39,884 nucleotides of DNA, from assembly GCA_015062385.1 (NCBI GenBank), contig SUUT01000013.1, positions 1-39,884 of the forward strand, written 5' to 3'. Below, piece by piece: positions 9,165-16,187 of this stretch (within the stretch, counting starts at the first letter, position 1; each line of letters starts with the position of its first letter). A program made the translations under genes and the position numbers. The stretch comes from Alphaproteobacteria bacterium (GTDB lineage: Bacteria > Pseudomonadota > Alphaproteobacteria > CAAHEQ01 > UBA3637). Below the pieces are notes generated by a model that did not search any database, had not been told where the DNA came from, and saw only the letters and a program-made list of their open reading frames with translations.

Positions 9165-10175
9165 TTAGGAATTTCTGTCTGGAAACAATAATTGATATGC
9201 TTTTGATTTTTTATAACGTTCCAATGCAGAATTAGATGTATCTATTGTTAAGGGATATATTTTTTTGTATTCTTCTTGTATTTTATTTAAAATATTCAGA
9301 GAAATGCCTAATTTTTGTAAATCATCCTTGTACTTGTTGCAAAAATAGGGGATGTTTTGTTTTCGAATACACCATTTTAATGTACCATTTCGGGTAATTG
9401 CTTGTAGGAAAAGAGGCTCTTTTTGAATTGTTTTTTGTGGAGAGATTGATTCTATTATTTCTTGAGAAGGTTTTTCTTTGATAAAATCTAAAAATACCTT
9501 TTGAAATGCTCCTGATTTTTTAAGTAATTGTTCGCAAAATTGGTTAACATTTATCATATCTGTTGATTGTGCAGGATAAATATGAGTTAATTTAGCACAC
9601 AGATTATCACTTAAACCTATTTGTTTTCCATAGCGGGAAACAAAAATGGGAATTGCTTGTCTGTTAATACAGATGCTTATCATTCCATTGGGTAAACGAA
9701 CTGGGAAAAACATCTTTTGTTTGTGACCGGATGGTATAAGATAGGTGGCAGTATAATAATCCGGTTTAATGATTTCTGCCAATTTTTTACCGCTTGTATG
9801 ACAACAGTAGGTATCTCCCAATTCACTTAATGTTATCATTGTTTCTGCATTATAGGGGATTGCTTTATTTCCAAGTATATTATCTAATTCTTGTTGCTTC
9901 ACACCTAATCGGATAAAGTCATTATAATGTTTTGTAATAAATGTTGGTATAGCTTCTTTGTGAATGCATAAGACATGGCGATTGGTTGATGAAATATAAT
10001 AATCGAATATTGGTAGTGGACGGCATAAACCGTTTTGAGTTGAAATAAATACTTCATCTAAACATTGTTTAATGAGATTATTTTTTAATTGTTGGGCAAA
10101 ACTTTGTGTTTTATGTAGTAAAAAGCATAAATCCAAAATACTGCATAGATTTTCTGTTTTGGTAGAGTAAGGCAT
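9165..10175 (-). CDS. Hypothetical protein with three internal repeats
   Basis: A 336-residue protein of unknown family, with no signal peptide or membrane segment. By eye it contains three copies of a roughly 90-105-residue unit. Each ends in a similar block: VLCIHKEAIPTFITKHY near 68, ISICINRQAIPIFVSRYG near 170 and LKWCIRKQNIPYFCNKYK near 275. Each block is followed by an LG(V/L/I)-containing helix. The conserved core is hydrophobic-C-I-x-(K/R)-x-(A/N)-IP-x-F-x-x-(K/R)-(Y/H). It follows the P5-like gene by 11 bases on the same strand, so the two are probably one operon. No clear Shine-Dalgarno precedes the ATG, which suggests coupling to the upstream gene. It might be a DNA- or protein-binding repeat protein, but nothing in the sequence decides this. 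Confidence 0.7.
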   Translation of the reverse strand: MPYSTKTENLCSILDLCFLLHKTQSFAQQLKNNLIKQCLDEVFISTQNGLCRPLPIFDYYISSTNRHVLCIHKEAIPTFITKHYNDFIRLGVKQQELDNILGNKAIPYNAETMITLSELGDTYCCHTSGKKLAEIIKPDYYTATYLIPSGHKQKMFFPVRLPNGMISICINRQAIPIFVSRYGKQIGLSDNLCAKLTHIYPAQSTDMINVNQFCEQLLKKSGAFQKVFLDFIKEKPSQEIIESISPQKTIQKEPLFLQAITRNGTLKWCIRKQNIPYFCNKYKDDLQKLGISLNILNKIQEEYKKIYPLTIDTSNSALERYKKSKAYQLLFPDRNS

Positions 10176-10188
10176 TTTTTATTCAATA

Positions 10189-11277
10189 TTATCGGGTATT
10201 ATCTTTTGTTGTTGATTTTTTATCTTGTTCAGTTGTATCAGATGATTTTTCTGGAACTTTTTCTTGGGTTTTTGCTAAGGTTCTATTTTCTTTTATAGTT
10301 GTTTCTTTTCCTTCTTTTTCTGCTTTTTTCAACGTTTGTTTTACGGTGGATTTATTTGCAGAAGTTGATTTTTTCTTAGAGGATTTTCTTTGTTGGGCAT
10401 ATTTATGTACGTCTTGCTTGATTTGCTCTGTTTCTTCTGTGGTTAATGCTCTTTCATATGCTGTTTGAGCGGCATGAAGTGTTGCTGTTTCAGCTATTTG
10501 AATAATAGCCGCTTCAGAGTCTTGGGGATTTTTTTTCTTTTGTGATGATAAATGCTTATCGGCGAGAGCCATACTTTGTTTGCATCGTTCTTGAATGAAA
10601 TCTTGTTTTTCTTCTTCTGTTGCATTTTCAGTTATTTTATGGGTTATTATATAGTTGATAACAGCGGTTTGTGCATTTAAACAAGCTTGTTCAAATGGGG
10701 TTATTTTCTTGGGAACCAGAAGTGAAATTTTTGGTTTTTGTGTTAACTGTGTAATTGTTTTTTGTACATCGGCAGTTGTTTGTGGTATTTGCAGTCGACT
10801 GGATGGGCGTTGTTTTTTGATAAGGGATGGAGATGCGGGACGTACATAATTGAAAAACGCAGGATTTAATTCATGTAATTTTTCCAAAGCTGTTTGGTTA
10901 ATAAATTTATAAACACATTGTTTTGCAAAGTCTGGTCCTTCCGGTACTTGTCCGCATTCAATTTGTGCAATGGCAACAACCATTGCCGCTAAAATTTTGG
11001 GGTTTTGTAAATCCAACTTTGTTGTGCTGGAAATATCAATACCTTGTTCTTTAAGAGATTGAATAACTTGTCTTGCATATTTTTGTGGATTGTTTCCGTC
11101 AGATGCCGGAGCGTAAATATTAAAAATCTGTAATGCTGTTTTACCATTGTATTTACGATATAATAAGTCCGCTAATGCGATATATCCGTCTTCAAAAGTG
11201 TCATAGACAGCGAAACCTTTTGGACCTTCACCACGAATACACCCCGGATTTTTGTGTCTGATACCCAATACTGCCAT
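10189..11277 (-). CDS. Phage P5-like/muralytic N-terminal domain protein with Lys-rich tail
   Basis: 362 residues. The first ~110 residues carry the pattern GIRHKNPGCIRG...F.VYDTFEDGYIALADLL...YNGKTALQIFNIYAP...NPQKYARQV. This resembles the phage virion-protein P5-like/lysozyme-like domain known from prophage tails and secreted proteins (typically NPGNIR...F...G..AL..LL). The middle is a Pro-rich linker. The C-terminal ~150 residues are Lys/Glu/Thr/Gln-rich, probably helical or disordered. No signal peptide is visible. It has an AAAGGA Shine-Dalgarno and a promoter at 11312-11340. No other phage genes surround it, so it is not clearly prophage. A cell-wall-related role is likely, but the enzyme activity is unproven. 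Confidence 0.7.
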   Translation of the reverse strand: MAVLGIRHKNPGCIRGEGPKGFAVYDTFEDGYIALADLLYRKYNGKTALQIFNIYAPASDGNNPQKYARQVIQSLKEQGIDISSTTKLDLQNPKILAAMVVAIAQIECGQVPEGPDFAKQCVYKFINQTALEKLHELNPAFFNYVRPASPSLIKKQRPSSRLQIPQTTADVQKTITQLTQKPKISLLVPKKITPFEQACLNAQTAVINYIITHKITENATEEEKQDFIQERCKQSMALADKHLSSQKKKNPQDSEAAIIQIAETATLHAAQTAYERALTTEETEQIKQDVHKYAQQRKSSKKKSTSANKSTVKQTLKKAEKEGKETTIKENRTLAKTQEKVPEKSSDTTEQDKKSTTKDNTR

Positions 11278-11311
11278 TTGTTATCCTTTCTGAAATAAGT
11301 AAGTTTATTAC

Positions 11312-11340
11312 AGTATACTCTAAATGAAACAAATAAACAA
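11312..11340 (-). promoter_or_regulatory. Sigma70-like promoter for the P5-like operon
   Basis: On the minus strand TTGTTT (11340-11335) and TATACT (11317-11312) are 17 bp apart and about 35 nt upstream of the ATG at 11277. Confidence 0.5.
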
Positions 11341-11360
11341 GCATTTTAATAGAATAATAA

Positions 11361-11400
11361 AAAAAACCGCCTATTAAGACGGTTTTTTAAAAATGGTGAG
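11361..11400. repeat. Left copy of 40-bp direct repeat (tRNA-Lys 3' end plus terminator)
   Basis: A perfect 40-bp match to 13473-13512. It holds a complete hairpin terminator (AACCGCCT-ATTA-AGACGGTT core with flanking A and T runs) followed by TGGTGAG, the complement of the last 7 nt of tRNA-Lys (CTCACCA). No tRNA body follows here, so this copy is an orphan fragment. Together with the right copy it bounds the restriction-modification genes. Confidence 0.95.
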
Positions 11401-11472
11401 GGGAGCCTTGCAGAACGTGAGCTTTATTTTGATATTTTAAGATAAATCTGATTAAAAAATATCTTGCTTTTT

Positions 11473-11501
11473 TTGAGAAAATTGTTTTAAATTGTTATAG
11501 T
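11473..11501 (+). promoter_or_regulatory. Sigma70-like promoter of the R-M operon
   Basis: TTGAGA (11473-11478) and TATAGT (11496-11501) are separated by 17 bp, 25 nt upstream of the endonuclease ATG. No separate control-protein gene or C-box is evident. Confidence 0.6.
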
Positions 11502-11526
11502 ATTTATTTTAAAGGGACTGTAATAT

Positions 11527-12408
11527 ATGCAATTTAAAGAGCTACAATCTGTTATAAAAGAAAAATCTGTTTCTTGTGATTTTAATACAGCAACTGATGA
11601 TTTGCAAAATATTATTTTTTCTTTACCAAGGGAGAACTTTTTGCCGCTTGTTTCTCAAATTGGATCAATTCCAGAAAATATAGAACACGATTCAACAGAA
11701 GAAAAACTTTATACGAAGGTTTCAGATATTATATTAGCTAAGTGCTTTCTTGAGTTAAACATGAAAGCCATTGTTTTGCGGGAGCGAGCTAATAGTGCAG
11801 ATGTCATTGCGAAAAGTAAGTTTCACAATTACTCCTTGGTTGGCGATGCGAAATCCTTTCGTTTAAGTAGAACAGCTAAAAATCAAAAAGATTTTAAAGT
11901 GGAGTCTATGGTTCATTGGCGAGGAGAAAATAATTTTTCTGTTTTATGTTGTCCGTATTTTCAATATCCAAAACGTAATAGCCAAATTTATGGTTCTGCA
12001 TTAGATGGGAATGTTTCACTATTTTCATGGGAATACTTCAGTGTTTTATTAAAAAAGAATATACAGGAGACTTCTTCTATAAATCTTCAAAATTTATGGA
12101 ATTATAGTGCCACAATAGCAGAAACAACTTCCGTAAGTGATAAAAATGTTTGTTTTCTTGAGCAACAAAATGAAGCTATCAGAAATTTTTTATCTATATC
12201 TAAAGAAGATTTTAATGGCTTGTTTAAGGTATTTAAAGAAAATATCATTGCTCGTGGAAATGATGAAATTAATTATTGGCATCATGTTATTCAAAAAATA
12301 AATACATACACTAAAGAAGAAGCGATAAAAGAACTTATTTCAGCTTTAAAATTAAAGGAAAAAATAAAAGCTATCAATAAGTACATAACATATTTGAAAG
12401 ATTTATAA
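11527..12408 (+). CDS. Type II restriction endonuclease, HindIII family
   Basis: A 293-residue protein strikingly like R.HindIII as I remember it (about 300 residues). Shared stretches include STEEKL(Y/F), DAKSFRLSRTAKNQKDFKV and a LFSWE block. The PD-(D/E)xK-type active site is visible as D107-A-K109, with E86 upstream matching the catalytic triad reported for HindIII. The predicted action is cleavage of AAGCTT on unmodified DNA. It has an AAAGGGA Shine-Dalgarno 9 nt before the ATG. Its stop overlaps the methyltransferase start (TAATG), giving an R-then-M operon. Codon use is more A/T-ending, with many CCA/CCT prolines rather than the host's CCG, which fits horizontal acquisition. Recognition specificity is inferred from homology. 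Confidence 0.9.
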   Translation: MQFKELQSVIKEKSVSCDFNTATDDLQNIIFSLPRENFLPLVSQIGSIPENIEHDSTEEKLYTKVSDIILAKCFLELNMKAIVLRERANSADVIAKSKFHNYSLVGDAKSFRLSRTAKNQKDFKVESMVHWRGENNFSVLCCPYFQYPKRNSQIYGSALDGNVSLFSWEYFSVLLKKNIQETSSINLQNLWNYSATIAETTSVSDKNVCFLEQQNEAIRNFLSISKEDFNGLFKVFKENIIARGNDEINYWHHVIQKINTYTKEEAIKELISALKLKEKIKAINKYITYLKDL

Positions 12409-13331
12409 TGTTGGATGATATTTTTTTAGGTGATTGTAGAAATCTTATACAGCAGTTGGACAATGAATCTATAGATTTAATTCTAAGTGATATTCCCTAT
12501 GGAATATCTTTTGATTCTTGGGATGTTTTGCATGATAATAAGAATAGTGCTCTGTTGGGGACAAGTCCTGCACAAGAGAAATTTGGTAAGGTTTTTAAAA
12601 GTCGTGGAAAACCTTTAAATGGTTGGTCAGAAGATGATAAGAAAATTCCATTGGAATATTACAATTGGATTAAATCCTGGATTGATGATTGGTATCGTGT
12701 TTTGAAGCCGGGATCAAGTGTTTTTGTTTTTGCGGGAAGAAGGTTAGCTCATCGTTGTATATGTGCTTTTGAAGATGTGGGTTTTATTTATAAGGATATG
12801 ATAGGTTGGAATAAACTAAAAGCAGCACATAGAGCTCAACATGTATCTTGTGTTTTTGAACGAAGAGGCGACAAAAATTTATCAATGAAATGGCATGCTT
12901 GGAAATTAGGCAATTTGCGTCCGATTTTTGAACCCATTTTATGGTTTATGAAACCATATAAAATTGGCGGTGCATTGGTTGATAATATTGCAAACTTCAA
13001 TTTAGGGGCGTATAACGAAAAAATTTTGGAGAAGTATAAACAAGAACCCAACAATCTTTTGTCTATCCAGTCAAAGAAGGAAGATTCTGGGTTGCATCCA
13101 ACACAAAAACCATTATCTCTTATGGCTCTTTTGATTGAATTGGTAACTATAGAGAATCAAGTTGTTTTAGATCCTTTTGCTGGTAGCGGAACAACGTTGG
13201 TGGCGGCTTTAAATCTGAATAGACACTATATTGGTTTTGAGCAAGATGAAATGTATTATCAAATTGCTAAAGAGCGTCTGGATAAAAACATTGCTGCACT
13301 TCAGGAAAATTTGTTTAAACAAATTAAATAA
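12408..13331 (+). CDS. DNA adenine methyltransferase of the HindIII-like R-M system
   Basis: 307 residues. Motif IV comes first (SDIPYGI near residue 28, a DPPY variant). Motif I comes at the C-terminus (DPFAGSGTTLVAAL near 253), followed by HYIGFEQDEMYYQIA. This is the circularly permuted order of beta-class amino methyltransferases, the type used for N6-adenine or N4-cytosine methylation. HPTQKPLSLMALLIELVT just before motif I is typical. As partner of the HindIII-like enzyme it probably protects AAGCTT sites by S-adenosylmethionine-dependent methylation. It is coupled to the endonuclease by a one-base overlap. Confidence 0.92.
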   Translation: MLDDIFLGDCRNLIQQLDNESIDLILSDIPYGISFDSWDVLHDNKNSALLGTSPAQEKFGKVFKSRGKPLNGWSEDDKKIPLEYYNWIKSWIDDWYRVLKPGSSVFVFAGRRLAHRCICAFEDVGFIYKDMIGWNKLKAAHRAQHVSCVFERRGDKNLSMKWHAWKLGNLRPIFEPILWFMKPYKIGGALVDNIANFNLGAYNEKILEKYKQEPNNLLSIQSKKEDSGLHPTQKPLSLMALLIELVTIENQVVLDPFAGSGTTLVAALNLNRHYIGFEQDEMYYQIAKERLDKNIAALQENLFKQIK

Positions 13332-13472
13332 GTTATTCTCAAAAAACAGGAGAATATCAAAAATGTAAAATATAATAAAATCAGCGGCTTTTGTGATTGT
13401 AAGTTTGATTGTTGATGAAAATTAGTTTTTTTGTGTCGAATCCAATCGAGTTAGCTTGAATGCTTGTAAAAG

Positions 13473-13505
13473 AAAAAACCGCCTATTAAGACGGTTTTTT
13501 AAAAA
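13473..13505 (-). terminator. Rho-independent terminator of tRNA-Lys
   Basis: On the minus strand the hairpin AACCGTCT-TAAT-AGGCGGTT (one G:U pair) is followed by six T and begins directly after the encoded CCA. Flanking A and T runs make it potentially bidirectional, so it may also end the methyltransferase transcript. Confidence 0.85.
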
Positions 13506-13512
13506 TGGTGAG
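13473..13512. repeat. Right copy of 40-bp direct repeat (overlaps tRNA-Lys 3' end)
   Basis: Identical to 11361-11400. Its right 7 bases lie inside the intact tRNA-Lys gene (including encoded CCA) and the rest is that tRNA's terminator. The match breaks exactly after 13512, where the tRNA body begins to differ from the left flank. Confidence 0.95.
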
Positions 13513-13581
13513 CGCGGAGGGATTCGAACCCTCGGCCACCTGATTAAAAGTCAGGTGCTCTACCAGCTGAGCTACGCACTC
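13506..13581 (-). tRNA. tRNA-Lys (anticodon TTT)
   Basis: A 76-nt gene including encoded CCA. Acceptor stem GAGTGCG pairs with CGCGCTC (one G:U). The D arm is GCTCAGCTGGTAGAGC. The anticodon arm CTGAC-TTTTAAT-CAG style loop carries TTT, decoding AAA/AAG. The T arm has GGTTCGAATCC. The promoter lies at 13602-13630 and the terminator immediately downstream. This is the apparent integration target of the adjacent R-M unit. Confidence 0.97.
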
Positions 13582-13601
13582 ATTCACTCAACATAGCAGT
13601 T

Positions 13602-13630
13602 ACTATATATAATTTTTTTTAAAATGTCAA
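13602..13630 (-). promoter_or_regulatory. Promoter of tRNA-Lys
   Basis: On the minus strand TTGACA (13630-13625) and TATAGT (13607-13602) have a 17-bp spacer, about 21 nt upstream of the tRNA 5' end. This is near-consensus sigma70. Confidence 0.75.
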
Positions 13631-13771
13631 TCTATTTTTTTGAAGATTTTGATTTTTTTTCTTACATTTTGTTTTTTAATGTTTTTTTGAAAAATTTTTG
13701 AATATAAAATGAATGTTGCTATTGTGTTTTAATTAAAAAGAGTAAAAATATGGTTTGATTTATCTTTCTGT

Positions 13772-13799
13772 TTGACAAATTTTTCTTTTTATGTATGAT
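13772..13799 (+). promoter_or_regulatory. Sigma70-like promoter of lptG
   Basis: TTGACA (13772-13777) and TATGAT (13794-13799) with 16-bp spacing, 29 nt upstream of the ATG at 13829. Confidence 0.65.
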
Positions 13800-13828
13800 A
13801 CGATATGTAGATTCAATGGGTTAAATGT

Positions 13829-14929
13829 ATGAATTTAATTTTGTTTAAGTATATTTTAAAAAATTATGTATTGGTGTTTTTTGCAACGTTATTTGCATTA
13901 ACGGCAATTGTGTTGTTATTTGATGTTATTGAATTGTTGCGTTCAGCTGCTAAAAGAGAAAATGTTGCCTTTATCAATGTGCTGATTTTGGGGTTGTTGA
14001 AATCTCCGCAAATGATACATATTATTTTGCCGTTTGTTACATTGATTTCTGCTGTTATTTTCTTTTTAAAATATAGTTCGTCTTCAGAATTGATTGTTAT
14101 GCGGGCAGTTGGTATGTCTGTGTGGAATTTTATTACACCGATTGTTGCTTTTGTTTTTGTTTTAGGTGTATTTGATATTACGATATTTAATCCGTTTGCT
14201 GCTTTAACGGCTAAACAGTTTGAACGATTGGAAGAACGGGTAGGTATGACAAATTCTAATCCGTTTTCTTGGTCAGAAAAGGGATTTTGGTTACGAGAAG
14301 CTGATGAGAATCAAATTGTGGTGTTGCGAGCCGGACGAGTTCGGCAACAAGATAATGATGTTGTGTTAGACAGAGTTTCTCTGTTTGAGTTGACACCGAA
14401 TGGATTGTTGAAACGTCAGATAGAGAGTGATATTGCTTTTTTGGTTAAGGGAAATTTAACAATGCCGAAAGCGTTTGTTATTAATCCGATAACGGAAGAA
14501 GCTCAAATGCAACAAGTAGAAAGCATTAAAACAAGTTTTAGTTTAGAACGTATTTTGGAACGGTTTGATGAGCCGAGAACAATGTCTTTTTGGCGTTTTC
14601 CGAAATTTATTCAGTTTTTGAAAGAATCCGGTTTTGCAACAGCAGAACATACAATGTATTTTAATGAATTGATTGCTTATCCGATTACATTGGTTGCCAT
14701 GTTGTTGATTGCAGCTGTTTTTACTTTGCCCCCGACAACTCGTCAGGGAAAAACGCTTATTCGGATTGTTTTGGCTATTTTAAGCGGATTTATTTTATAT
14801 TTCTTGGGTCGGGTAACAAATGTTTTGGGTCTTTCGCAAAGTTTGCCATATGTGTTGGCCGCTTGGGGACCATCTTTAATTATTATTCCATTGTGTCTTT
14901 CGGCTCTTTTACATACGGAAGATGGTTAA
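13829..14929 (+). CDS. lptG: LPS export ABC transporter permease LptG
   Basis: 366 residues of the YjgP/YjgQ family. LptF and LptG form the inner-membrane permease of the LptB2FG machine that extracts lipopolysaccharide and passes it to the LptC/LptA bridge. There are three N-terminal membrane helices (residues ~10-35, 55-85, 100-125). A periplasmic beta-jellyroll domain spans ~135-260, and three C-terminal helices (~280-360) end in WGPSLIIIPLCLS. The signature region LLKSPQMIHIILPFVTLISA is typical. LptF is not adjacent here. It could be LptF rather than LptG; the single-gene context does not settle it. The Shine-Dalgarno is weak. Confidence 0.85.
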   Translation: MNLILFKYILKNYVLVFFATLFALTAIVLLFDVIELLRSAAKRENVAFINVLILGLLKSPQMIHIILPFVTLISAVIFFLKYSSSSELIVMRAVGMSVWNFITPIVAFVFVLGVFDITIFNPFAALTAKQFERLEERVGMTNSNPFSWSEKGFWLREADENQIVVLRAGRVRQQDNDVVLDRVSLFELTPNGLLKRQIESDIAFLVKGNLTMPKAFVINPITEEAQMQQVESIKTSFSLERILERFDEPRTMSFWRFPKFIQFLKESGFATAEHTMYFNELIAYPITLVAMLLIAAVFTLPPTTRQGKTLIRIVLAILSGFILYFLGRVTNVLGLSQSLPYVLAAWGPSLIIIPLCLSALLHTEDG

Positions 14930-14954
14930 TTTTTTTTTGATATACTATTTTTTG

Positions 14955-14983
14955 TTGAAAAAATGTGAATTTTAGGTTATACT
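14955..14983 (+). promoter_or_regulatory. Sigma70-like promoter for the gene at 15029
   Basis: TTGAAA (14955-14960) and TATACT (14978-14983) are 17 bp apart, 45 nt upstream of the chosen ATG. Confidence 0.65.
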
Positions 14984-15028
14984 AAAAATTAGAAAAGTTT
15001 GGTAGGGTTCTTTTTTAAGGAGATAGAT

Positions 15029-15853
15029 ATGACTGAAAATGCAGAAGATAAAAAGAAACAAGAAGAGGCGGCAAGATTGGCATCAGCACAAAATGAAGCA
15101 AAAGAAGTGACTTCTTCCGAAAAGAAGGGTGGTTGGCTTGCCAATTCAATGCTTGGACGTTGGTTCGGATTTGATGATAAGTCAACTGCGTTAAGAGAAA
15201 CAGCCAATAAATGTTTAGAACCGGAAGGGGGTAGAGGTTTTTGGGGATCAATCGGTCATTGGTTTTGCAATACGACAATCGGGAGATGGTTTGGATTGGA
15301 TGATGTTTCCAAGGCCAAAGAGCAAAAATTAATGAATCCGGATGGTTCTTTAACAACAGCGGGTGTTCAACAAGTTGCACTTTATGATGCACGTCAAAAT
15401 AAAAACGGACAAGAAGTTGGTAATAGTCAAGTGAATGCAACTGAAATGTTAACTCCTAAAAAGAATGCTCCGAGTACAAAGGGCAATTCTTCACGTAAAA
15501 AACGGGTAAGCGGACAAAAACCTACTAAACAGACAAAAAGTAAGGAAGTATCGGAAAAAAGCAGTGAATCGGAAAAACCTTTAACTTTGGGAGGCGAGCC
15601 GGTCATTTCTACGTTGGTAATGGCGACAGATGAACGGCCGATAAGTGAAACATTTGGTAGTGAATATGGTGGAGGTGCAATAACTTTGTCTAATGTGCCG
15701 GTACAATCAGTAAATGATGATGCTCCTTTAACATTGGGAGGTAAGATAAATTTGGGTAGTAGTGTGTTGGATGCGTTAGATGCATCAGGAAGAAAACTGA
15801 CCGACGTTGATATTGATTTAAGTCGTAATAATGGTTTAGGGAATGAAAGGTAA
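15029..15853 (+). CDS. Hypothetical protein with GRWFG repeats
   Basis: Start set at 15029 because AAGGAG lies 7 nt before it; an in-frame ATG at 14999 has no such site. The protein has 274 residues and no signal peptide or membrane helix. Two related units occur in the first half: MLGRWFGFDDKSTALRE near residue 40 and TIGRWFGLDDVSKAKEQ near 85. The second half is Ser/Lys/Thr-rich and disordered-looking, with two further matching blocks (PLTLGGEPVISTL and PLTLGGKINLGSSVL). I do not recognise the family. It has its own promoter and terminator, so it is probably monocistronic. It could be a scaffold or exported effector-like protein, but that is only a possibility. Confidence 0.75.
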   Translation: MTENAEDKKKQEEAARLASAQNEAKEVTSSEKKGGWLANSMLGRWFGFDDKSTALRETANKCLEPEGGRGFWGSIGHWFCNTTIGRWFGLDDVSKAKEQKLMNPDGSLTTAGVQQVALYDARQNKNGQEVGNSQVNATEMLTPKKNAPSTKGNSSRKKRVSGQKPTKQTKSKEVSEKSSESEKPLTLGGEPVISTLVMATDERPISETFGSEYGGGAITLSNVPVQSVNDDAPLTLGGKINLGSSVLDALDASGRKLTDVDIDLSRNNGLGNER

Positions 15854-15865
15854 TTTTTGAATCCC

Positions 15866-15897
15866 AAAAAATGTCGGAGAAATCTCCGGCATTTTTG
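15866..15897 (+). terminator. Rho-independent terminator
   Basis: AATGTCGGAG-AAAT-CTCCGGCATT stem (one G:U) followed by TTTTT, 12 nt after the stop at 15853. Confidence 0.85.
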
Positions 15898-16187
15898 ATG
15901 ATATTGAATGTAATATAATCTGTGTGAAACAGGGATGTAGCAATGCATTCCAATTATAAGGTTTGTGAAGTTTTTGGATTGACAAATAAAGTTAAATAGA
16001 TATCCCTTTTTTATTAGTTGGTGGAAATTTATACAAACCGCAGTCGGATACATTGCCCCCTCTTTTGTTGTAAATCAGAGGATGTTAAGTGTGCGTGTAA
16101 TTTTTTGGTTTTTAATCTTGAAGATTCGCTTCTGTTATTTGTTTTAAAACTTGTTTTTGCAGATTAATTTTATTAAAAGACTATTGC
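15898..16187. other. Intergenic region without recognised gene
   Basis: About 290 bases between the terminator at 15897 and the stop of the HAD gene. I see no convincing coding frame; a long minus-strand frame crossing it is a shadow of the gene at 15029. A TTGACA at 15979 and an imperfect CCTCT...AGAGG hairpin near 16061-16083 are the only structured signals. Confidence 0.4.

Larger units (their letters stand above)
11401..13512. mobile_element. Putative HindIII-like R-M cassette inserted at tRNA-Lys
   Basis: The segment between the two 40-bp direct repeats plus one repeat copy is 2112 bp and carries only the endonuclease and methyltransferase genes. The repeat is the 3' end of an intact tRNA-Lys plus its terminator, the classic target of tRNA-directed integration. 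No integrase, transposase or inverted terminal repeats are present in the unit. Mobilisation in trans, loss of the integrase, or insertion with long target duplication (a process described for restriction-modification genes) are possible. Calling it an element is inference from the repeats and gene content. Confidence 0.55.

Noticed and set aside
10189-11277. Prophage remnant
   Set aside because: Only one phage-like domain is present, without integrase, capsid, portal or tail genes around it.
11401-11425. Possible remains of a second tRNA after the left 40-bp repeat
   Set aside because: The sequence following TGGTGAG does not form a T arm or continue the tRNA-Lys body, so only the 7-nt tail is shared.
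15427-16053. A 208-codon minus-strand frame spanning the intergenic region
   Set aside because: Most of it is antisense to the well-supported gene at 15029-15853, it lacks a ribosome-binding site and its composition is not protein-like.
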